Shown here: positions 58,048 through 64,000 of the stretch, one piece after another | Position numbering within the stretch: position 1 is the first letter of the stretch | Layout of the letters: every line of letters begins with the position of its first letter | Assembly: GCA_902767775.1 (NCBI GenBank) | Contig: CACXIP010000022.1 | Location: forward strand, 116,362 to 180,361 | DNA length: 64,000 nucleotides | Direction of reading: 5' to 3' | DNA from: an uncultured Prevotellaceae bacterium | GTDB taxonomy: Bacteria; Bacteroidota; Bacteroidia; Bacteroidales; Bacteroidaceae | The notes under the pieces: model-generated | Seen by the model: the letters and a program-made list of their open reading frames with translations, nothing else | Database searches by the model: none | Told to the model about the DNA's origin: nothing | Translations under genes and position numbers: made by a program

Positions 58048-60864
58048 CTATTTCTTCGGCATCATGAGCACCTCGATGTGGTTGCCACTCTTGAGAATGG
58101 TGTTCTTGAGATGGTCGCTGATAGCCTTGGCGTTGACGGCCTCGACGGTCTTCTTGTAGTCGGTGTGGATATCGACGCCGTAGCGGTTGAAGCGGTTGAG
58201 AACACGAATCCAGTAGCGGTTGGTCTTGGCGTCCACGTCGGCCTGCTTAAGCAGGATCTGCTTCACCTTGTTCAGGTCCTCGAGGTTCGGATTGGCGATG
58301 GTGGCTTGCATGCCCTTGTCGAACTCAGGCACAGCGTCTTTTACCTTGTCGGGGTTGAGCATGGCGTTGCCGGTGATGGTCATGTAGATGGCGGGACCGC
58401 CGGTGTCCAACTCACCCTCAGCACCTGCGTGGTAGGCGGCGGAGAGCTTCTCGCGGATTTCACGGTTGAATGTCATGTCGAGCATGCGGGTAGCCATGTC
58501 GTTGATGACGATGTTCTGCAGGGTGTACTTCACGGGGTTCGAGCGCCAGATCTCATTGACCTGAGCCTGTGGGTTCTCCATCTGCTTCTCGAAATGGTTG
58601 GCCTTCTTGCCGTTGACCAGAGTGCGCTCTTCCTTGCTCTTCAGGTCAGCCTTGCCCTTGGAGGGCAGCGAGGCGATATACTGCTCTACATACTCACGCA
58701 ACTTGGCCTCGTCGAAGTTGCCGCAGAAGGTGAAGGTGAAGTTGGCGGCATTGCCATACAGTATCTTGGCAATCTCCAGCACGCGGTCGTAGCTGATGCT
58801 CTCAATCTGCTCGGGAGTGGGGATGCGGAAACGTGGGTTGTTGCCATAGACGGTGCTTGCCACGGAGTCCTGGAAGACCAGCGTGTTGTTGAGGCTGGCG
58901 TTCTTCAGCTGCAGGGAGATGGCGTTGAGGAAATTGTTCACAGCTTTCTCATCCTTTTGGATATTGGTGAAGCTGAGGTAAAGCAGTTGCATCATGGTCT
59001 CCAGGTCCTTCGGTGTGGAGTTGGCACCCACGCCATGGGTATTGCCTGAGATGTCGCAGCTGACGGATACCTGCTTGCCGGCGAGGGCCTTCTGCAGGTC
59101 GGTCTGCATGAAGCTGCCAAGTGCGCTCTGCGAGAGAATCATGCTGGCGAACTGGATGTTTTGGTTGTCCTCCTTGCCGAAGAGGGACTCACCACCGTCG
59201 GACGATGCACCCATGATGATTTCCTCGGCATTGAAGTCGGTCTTCTTCAACTGCACCTTGGCACCATTGGAGAGGGTCCACTCCTTGTAGCCCAGCACTT
59301 TGTTCTCTGTCTCCTTCACGATGCTGCCTTTCTTGGGCAGTTCGCTCATCAGGGGCTCCTGCTTCACGTTGTCCACGTATGCCTCCAGTTGCTCTGCACG
59401 CACGCTGCTGACAGCCTTCTTGATGTCGTCGGTGGTGAAATAGGTCTTGCCTTCTTTCTCCTGCAGCAGGGCAAGGGCAACGAAGTTGGTGTCGGTGTTG
59501 CAGATAAGTTCCTGTGCATATTGGTTGACAAGTGCCACGGGAAGCATGGGCACGATTTGATTCATTGTCGTGTACTCATACTCGATGGAGGGGATGGGCT
59601 CCGAGTTGATGAAGTTGCTGACATACTGCTCACAGTAGTCGTTGGTCTTGTATTTCTCGCGGTTGTTGTATACCTTCTCCAGCTGGCTGACGTATTCCGA
59701 CTTGGCGCGCTCATACTCAGTGGCGGTGAAGCCATGGTCTTTCACGCGCTTCAGTTCACGCAGGGCGGTTTTCACAGCCTCTATCTCCTGGCCTTCTTTG
59801 GGCATGAGGGTGAGCATCAGCGCCCCTTTGGTGCGTGCCACCAGATAAATGCCATCATTGACGCTGGCCTGCAGGATGGGGCAGTCGGGTTTCTGGGTCT
59901 CCTCGGTGAAGCGGGCGTTGATCATGTGTGAGAACACATCATCCATATAGTCCTTGATCATGTATGCCATGGTGTTCTTCAGCGAGTCGGGGAAGGCGTC
60001 ATGCTTCATGGCGATGAGGAAGAGGGGCACTTGCTGCTCCTTGTCGGTGCCGATGAGGTAGATGCCCTCATTGTTGTCAGGCACGGGCACTGGCTCTACC
60101 TTGGCAGCATTGGCGGGCACCTTGATGCCGGCGAAGAGTTCCTTGATCTTTGCCTCGGTACGGTCCACATCGATGTCGCCCACGATGATGATGCCCTGGT
60201 TGTCGGGACGGTACCACTTGCGGTAGTAGGCGCGGAGTGTCTCAGGCGAGCATTTGTCGATGACCTCCATCAGACCGATGGGGAAGCGCTCTCCATACTT
60301 AGAACCGGGATAGAGGGCAGGAAGTTTGCTCTCCAGAATCTTCTGGGTACCCACGATGCGCATGCGGTATTCGTTGTGCACGATGTCGCGTTCTGCGTTG
60401 ATGGCTTCCTCACTCAGGGTGATGCCGTTCGACCAGTCCTTCAGAATCAGCATGCAGGAGTCGAGTGCAGAGATGCGGGCGGTGGGCACATCGGTGATGT
60501 AGTACACCGTCTGGTCGGTAGAGGTGTAGGCATTGAGGTTGCGGCCATACTCCACGCCAATCGACTGCAGGTATTCCTGCAGGGCGTTGTCTTTGAAGTG
60601 GTCGGTGCCGTTGAATGCCATGTGCTCGAGCAAGTGGGCGAGACCGCGCTGGTCGTCGTTTTCCTGTACGGAACCCACTCTCTGGGCAATGTAGAAGCTG
60701 GCAACCTTCTCAGGATAGCCGTTGTGGCGGATGTAATAGGTCAGTCCGTTGTCCAGTTTTCCGGTGCGGACCTCTGGGTCGACGGGAATGGTAGGCAACT
60801 CCTGTGCCTGTGCCGTCATTCCTGCGAGCAGCAGCATTGCTGCCCAAATTTTCCTTAATTTCAT
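58048..60864 (-). CDS. M16 family (pitrilysin-type) zinc protease, exported
   Basis: 938 aa with signal peptide (AAMLLLAGMTAQAQ). The inverted zinc motif HLLEH is at 77-81 (RGLAHLLEHMAFNGTDHF), with the third ligand in EAINAERDIVHNEYRM. A second, inactive M16 half occupies about 520-938. It acts in the periplasm or on the surface to degrade peptides. A TAACTTTG -7 element (minus, 60933-60940) is 69 bases upstream. Confidence 0.93.
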   Translation of the reverse strand: MKLRKIWAAMLLLAGMTAQAQELPTIPVDPEVRTGKLDNGLTYYIRHNGYPEKVASFYIAQRVGSVQENDDQRGLAHLLEHMAFNGTDHFKDNALQEYLQSIGVEYGRNLNAYTSTDQTVYYITDVPTARISALDSCMLILKDWSNGITLSEEAINAERDIVHNEYRMRIVGTQKILESKLPALYPGSKYGERFPIGLMEVIDKCSPETLRAYYRKWYRPDNQGIIIVGDIDVDRTEAKIKELFAGIKVPANAAKVEPVPVPDNNEGIYLIGTDKEQQVPLFLIAMKHDAFPDSLKNTMAYMIKDYMDDVFSHMINARFTEETQKPDCPILQASVNDGIYLVARTKGALMLTLMPKEGQEIEAVKTALRELKRVKDHGFTATEYERAKSEYVSQLEKVYNNREKYKTNDYCEQYVSNFINSEPIPSIEYEYTTMNQIVPMLPVALVNQYAQELICNTDTNFVALALLQEKEGKTYFTTDDIKKAVSSVRAEQLEAYVDNVKQEPLMSELPKKGSIVKETENKVLGYKEWTLSNGAKVQLKKTDFNAEEIIMGASSDGGESLFGKEDNQNIQFASMILSQSALGSFMQTDLQKALAGKQVSVSCDISGNTHGVGANSTPKDLETMMQLLYLSFTNIQKDEKAVNNFLNAISLQLKNASLNNTLVFQDSVASTVYGNNPRFRIPTPEQIESISYDRVLEIAKILYGNAANFTFTFCGNFDEAKLREYVEQYIASLPSKGKADLKSKEERTLVNGKKANHFEKQMENPQAQVNEIWRSNPVKYTLQNIVINDMATRMLDMTFNREIREKLSAAYHAGAEGELDTGGPAIYMTITGNAMLNPDKVKDAVPEFDKGMQATIANPNLEDLNKVKQILLKQADVDAKTNRYWIRVLNRFNRYGVDIHTDYKKTVEAVNAKAISDHLKNTILKSGNHIEVLMMPKK

Positions 60865-60932
60865 CTAGTTGATATTTAATTGTTAAATCAGAATAGTTCT
60901 GCTTTTCAGAAAAACTCTATCAATTAGTCGTG

Positions 60933-60940
60933 CAAAGTTA
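60933..60940 (-). promoter_or_regulatory. M16 peptidase promoter -7 element
   Basis: TAACTTTG on the minus strand; no clear -33. Confidence 0.5.
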
Positions 60941-60994
60941 GATAAAAACTACATAAAATAGATGAAATTTTTATCCAATTGTTTTAAATTTTGT

Positions 60995-61633
60995 TTATTG
61001 TGTGAGTTTTTCACCCTTTTCTATTATATAATAGGTGAACTCGTCGAAGTGCCGCACTCCCATCTTTTCCAGTTGGGAGCGACTGGCTTTCACGTCGGCA
61101 TCGGTGTTGTGGTTGGGGATATGGGGCAGACGGACAGTCAGTCGGTCGGCCATGCCCTCATGGGAAAGCAGCCAGACAAGGTTGTCGATGACCTTTGCAT
61201 TGTCTTGACCGGTATACTGTTGATAAATGTTGGGATTGATGTCCTTGATGTCCACTATCCATTGGTGTACCAAGGGAAGTAGCCGCTCCAGATGGCGGCG
61301 ATCCACATTGAGGCTGGTCTCGATGTTGATATGCCAGCGAGAGTCGATGAGTGAGATAAGTTCCACGATGAAGGCACTCCGCAGACAGGGTTCGCCACCG
61401 CCGAAGGTTACCCCACCACCCGTAGCAAGAAAATAGAGGTTGTCGACGGCGAGTTCCTCTGCGAGTTCGTCAGTGGTCACCTCGCGCAAGATGCCGTCGG
61501 GGTGCAGGCACTGGGCATTGAGGCAATAGCGGCAGCGAAGGGGACAGCCATGGAAGGCCACCAAGGTGGTGACCCCCGCGCCATCGACCGACAGCCGGTG
61601 GCGTGATATCCCGATGACAGGGGCTTGGAGCAT
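60995..61633 (-). CDS. Radical SAM activase-like protein
   Basis: 212 aa. The cluster motif CPLRCRYC (Cys 30, 34, 37) and GGGVTFGGGEPCLRSAFI (GGE motif) fit the PflA/NrdG-like activating enzymes, which make a glycyl radical on a partner. HINIETSLNV and WIVDIKDINPNIYQQYTGQDN also agree with PflA. No glycyl-radical enzyme is nearby, so the target is unknown. It follows the TonB-domain gene by nine bases and is probably cotranscribed. Confidence 0.87.
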   Translation of the reverse strand: MLQAPVIGISRHRLSVDGAGVTTLVAFHGCPLRCRYCLNAQCLHPDGILREVTTDELAEELAVDNLYFLATGGGVTFGGGEPCLRSAFIVELISLIDSRWHINIETSLNVDRRHLERLLPLVHQWIVDIKDINPNIYQQYTGQDNAKVIDNLVWLLSHEGMADRLTVRLPHIPNHNTDADVKASRSQLEKMGVRHFDEFTYYIIEKGEKLTQ

Positions 61634-61642
61634 TTTGGCTGA

Positions 61643-62386
61643 CTATTTATGCTTGAAGGAGATAGGGAGATTGTAGGTGACTTTCTTGGTCTCTCCGTTC
61701 TCTTTGGCAGGACTCCATTTAGGCATGAGGTTCACAACGCGCAGGGCCTCTTTGTCGAACAGAGGATGGATCGACTTGACTACCTTGGCATCGGTGACGG
61801 AGCCGTCGCGCTCAATCGTGAAGGAGACGATGACCCTGCCGGAGACACAGATTTCTTCCATCTCCTTTGAGTATTGTATATTGTCGTCGATGAACTTCAG
61901 CAATGCCTTGTTGCCTCCGGGGAAGGAGGGCTGCTGCTCAACGATTTCACCGAATACCAGTTCGGCCTTTGTGGTGTCCTCTTTTGCCACCAACGACTTC
62001 GCCTCACGTTTCCCGTCTGCGGCCGTATTCTTCTGTGTGTCGTCAACAGATGTTGAATCGATGTCGTTTGGCACTAAGCCGTCCAGCTGCTCACCTGGGT
62101 CTCTCATCACTTCACCTGCCGTGGGGCGGAAAATGGGAATGATATTGCAGGAGGTGAGGGCGGTCAGTCCCACACTGATGCCCACGAGGCTGACTGCCTT
62201 GCCCATTGCCCGCCGCAGGTCGAGCTGATGCTCGATATACCTCAGCTCTTGCTCGCACTTGGGGCATGTGCCGGCGCAGTCGCCTTTGTGCTTGCATTCC
62301 GTGGGAGCGTATGGGATGTCATTTGCTTTGGCTACCTGAAGGCGTATTTCCTTCAGCGTCTTGCAGATATGTTTGCCTAATGTCAT
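61643..62386 (-). CDS. Zinc-ribbon-like/TonB C-terminal domain protein
   Basis: 247 aa from ATG 62386 (MTLGKHICKTLKEIRLQVAKAND); a longer start at 62425 is possible but overlaps TATATTTG (62414-62421). N-terminal Cys cluster CKHKGDCAGTCPKC (probably zinc), a helix, then a membrane segment with TSC (GISVGLTALTSC), and a periplasmic TonB-like C-terminal domain (QPSFPGGNKALLKFIDDNIQYSKEMEEICVSGRVIVSFTIERDGSV). The N-terminal pattern is common in Bacteroidales. Role unknown. Confidence 0.87.
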   Translation of the reverse strand: MTLGKHICKTLKEIRLQVAKANDIPYAPTECKHKGDCAGTCPKCEQELRYIEHQLDLRRAMGKAVSLVGISVGLTALTSCNIIPIFRPTAGEVMRDPGEQLDGLVPNDIDSTSVDDTQKNTAADGKREAKSLVAKEDTTKAELVFGEIVEQQPSFPGGNKALLKFIDDNIQYSKEMEEICVSGRVIVSFTIERDGSVTDAKVVKSIHPLFDKEALRVVNLMPKWSPAKENGETKKVTYNLPISFKHK

Positions 62387-62505
62387 AACGATAGTCTTTG
62401 CATGATTACAACGCAAATATAGCACAATTCTTGCAAGGCAAGGTTTCTTGTTATGAATTATTCACAAAAACTTCGTTATTTGCTTTGCTTTTCTGCGAAG
62501 TTTGA

Positions 62506-63987
62506 TTAGATGGCAAACAAATCATCCATGGTTATCTCGTTCTGAATCATGTTGTAGTAGTTGTTGTGGACGACCCCATTCGTCGTTACCATGACAAGGT
62601 GTAAGGTGCGGTTGTCTTTCGATAGCTCTCGGTATGCGTCAATCTTGTTTTGCAGTTCTTTAGCATAGTTTTTGTCTATCGTGAAGGTGTTGACGGAATG
62701 TTTCATCTCACAGATATCAGTAAAGCCGTCTGCTCGTTGAATCAACAAGTCGATTTGTGCCCCGCGTCGCTTGTCCGTGCCCCGAGCGAACCATGAACAA
62801 ACGTTTGTTTGGACACCGGCGATTCCAAGTGAGGCTTTAATCTGTCTGATGTGCTGGAGGCATACGCGCTCAAATGCATGTCCCTTCCACGTGTTGTGGG
62901 CTGTGGACGTGAAGGTGTTTGACCAATAATGCTCATCACTGAAGGCATTTTTCTTGATGCAAAGGTGATAAAAGAGTGTGTAGTTGTCTATCAGCTGATA
63001 CAATGCCTTCGTTTCCACCGTATCGGCAGAAACGAAGCGGCGGATGAAACCGCACTCTTCAAGCTCCGCCAGTATAGTGGAGAAAGTTCCTCCGTCTGAG
63101 ATTCTGCTTTCGCTAAGTATGGCCTCCCGTGTCATTCCGTATTTCTTGCCGTCGCTAAGGCATTCGATGACTTTGATATGTTTCTCCGGACTTTTGAATA
63201 AGGTGGAATAAAGCGCTTTAAACTCGTCACGTAGTTGTGCCGTTTCCGTGAAGAACAGTTGGTCGATATTCTGTGCCACACTCAGCCCTTTCTTCAGAAA
63301 ACTCCAATAGTAGGGTATGCCACCGAGAATCATGTAAAGTTCCAACACGTCCTTCCTGCCAAGGGCAAGGTTGGCGCCTTTGGCAAAAAGTTCGCATTCG
63401 TGGAGCGTGAAAGGAACGAGTTTTATGCGGTTGGTAAGTCTTCCGCGAAGACCGCCTTTGTCCTTCAAAAGTTTCTTGCTGATCCAGGAAGTGGCACTGC
63501 CGCATACTATCAGCACAATATCCTTCTCCCTACGAGCTGTTGCCCATCCGTTCCAGAAGTTTTCCAGAGCGCCGATTAGATTACCTTTTGGCGTATCCAT
63601 CCATGGTAGTTCGTCGATGAAAAGTATTTTCTTGCCTATAGGAGCATTGTTGATTAGTTGTTTCAACAGTTCGAAGGCATCAATCCAGTTCTTTGGTATG
63701 GCGCATTTCATACCAGCTGCAACCAAGGAGTTGCGGAATGCTGTTAGCTGCTGGCGTAGCGTTCCTTTGGCTACGCCTGTGTGCTGAAAGCAAAACTGGT
63801 AGTTGAAGGTTTCACGGATAAGATAGGTCTTGCCCACACGTCTTCTGCCATATACTGCACAGAACTGGGGTTCCTCTTTTTCGAGCAGACTCAGGAGTTC
63901 TTGACTTACACTAGAAAAAGTTGTCACTTTAGGAGCAAAGAAAGAAGTGACAATGAAGCACAGGACTAGAAAAGAACGAGTGTTCAA
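62506..63987 (-). CDS. AAA family ATPase with C-terminal DUF234-type nuclease-like domain
   Basis: About 480 aa. P-loop YGRRRVGKTYL, Walker B KILFIDELPWMD, sensor VCGSATSWISKKLL; C-terminal DUF234-type region with QIDLLIQRADGFTDICEMKHS, a possible PD-(D/E)xK-type site (Asp...ExK). The N-terminus is odd: relatives begin with an (I/F)xGRexE motif just before ELLSLLEKEEPQF, but here it reads VTTFSSVSQ, preceded by a hydrophobic, TTG-started stretch. The frame stays open to the window edge, so the 5' end may be altered or lie outside. Confidence 0.8.
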   Translation of the reverse strand: MNTRSFLVLCFIVTSFFAPKVTTFSSVSQELLSLLEKEEPQFCAVYGRRRVGKTYLIRETFNYQFCFQHTGVAKGTLRQQLTAFRNSLVAAGMKCAIPKNWIDAFELLKQLINNAPIGKKILFIDELPWMDTPKGNLIGALENFWNGWATARREKDIVLIVCGSATSWISKKLLKDKGGLRGRLTNRIKLVPFTLHECELFAKGANLALGRKDVLELYMILGGIPYYWSFLKKGLSVAQNIDQLFFTETAQLRDEFKALYSTLFKSPEKHIKVIECLSDGKKYGMTREAILSESRISDGGTFSTILAELEECGFIRRFVSADTVETKALYQLIDNYTLFYHLCIKKNAFSDEHYWSNTFTSTAHNTWKGHAFERVCLQHIRQIKASLGIAGVQTNVCSWFARGTDKRRGAQIDLLIQRADGFTDICEMKHSVNTFTIDKNYAKELQNKIDAYRELSKDNRTLHLVMVTTNGVVHNNYYNMIQNEITMDDLFAI

Positions 63988-64000
63988 TGAAGCTACGGGT

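Noticed and set aside
58078-59049. 323-codon plus-strand frame and 59161-59931
   Set aside because: Antisense to the M16 peptidase.

Overview
The window looks like a chromosome segment from a Prevotellaceae-type Bacteroidales bacterium. Evidence: many promoters of the Bacteroidetes form TTTG-N19-21-TAnnTTTG; almost no Shine-Dalgarno sequences; a PorT-like type IX secretion (T9SS) protein together with large secreted proteins carrying a T9SS-like C-terminus; dockerin-ended surface proteins; and Bacteroidales-typical gene neighbourhoods (sigma-54 activator-lptE-TPR-secG, hpt/adk-obg-pgeF). The species cannot be named from sequence alone.

1-15 kb: the 5' part of gdhA, divergent from a protein joining two receiver domains to a PEP/pyruvate-binding domain. 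A membrane-stress-type operon follows (SpoIIM/DUF95, unknown membrane protein, DUF4129, DUF4350, MoxR ATPase, DUF58), divergent from an RDD protein. The block is bracketed by two identical 83-bp elements that each read as promoter, short transcript and terminator. Then come an aquaporin, a frameshifted class II fructose-bisphosphate aldolase, an SPFH protein, a ribbon-helix-helix protein and a DUF1648 protein.

15-25 kb: housekeeping genes: rplS, an AICAR transformylase lacking the IMP cyclohydrolase domain, pgeF, obg, an in-frame hpt-adk fusion, the bifunctional NAD(P)H-hydrate repair enzyme, a 5'-nucleotidase split into two genes in reverse domain order, a 55-residue 2[4Fe-4S] ferredoxin and porT.

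25-48 kb: surface and accessory region. It holds two paralogous dockerin-ended modular proteins, hsp20, a CapA-like metallophosphatase, gpmI, ung and DUF3109. A REP-associated tyrosine transposase is bracketed by near-identical REP pairs and carries a REP inside its own coding sequence. Two very large T9SS-type cargo proteins are interleaved with three small acidic MKKIY-type peptides.

48-64 kb: tRNA-Met and tRNA-His (the latter followed by three tandem terminator copies); the sigma-54 activator-lptE-TPR-secG operon; a flippase-like UPF0104 protein with a PdxA-family protein that has lost the expected metal ligands; rlmN; a BlaI-BlaR1 pair; an M16 peptidase; a TonB-domain/radical SAM pair; and an AAA ATPase at the edge.

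Intergenic DNA is rich in short-period tandem arrays (7-, 8- and 9-bp units) and REP palindromes. The least explained items are the duplicated 83-bp element, the small peptide/large cargo cluster, the ligand-less PdxA homologue and the 9-bp GTCnGAC arrays.
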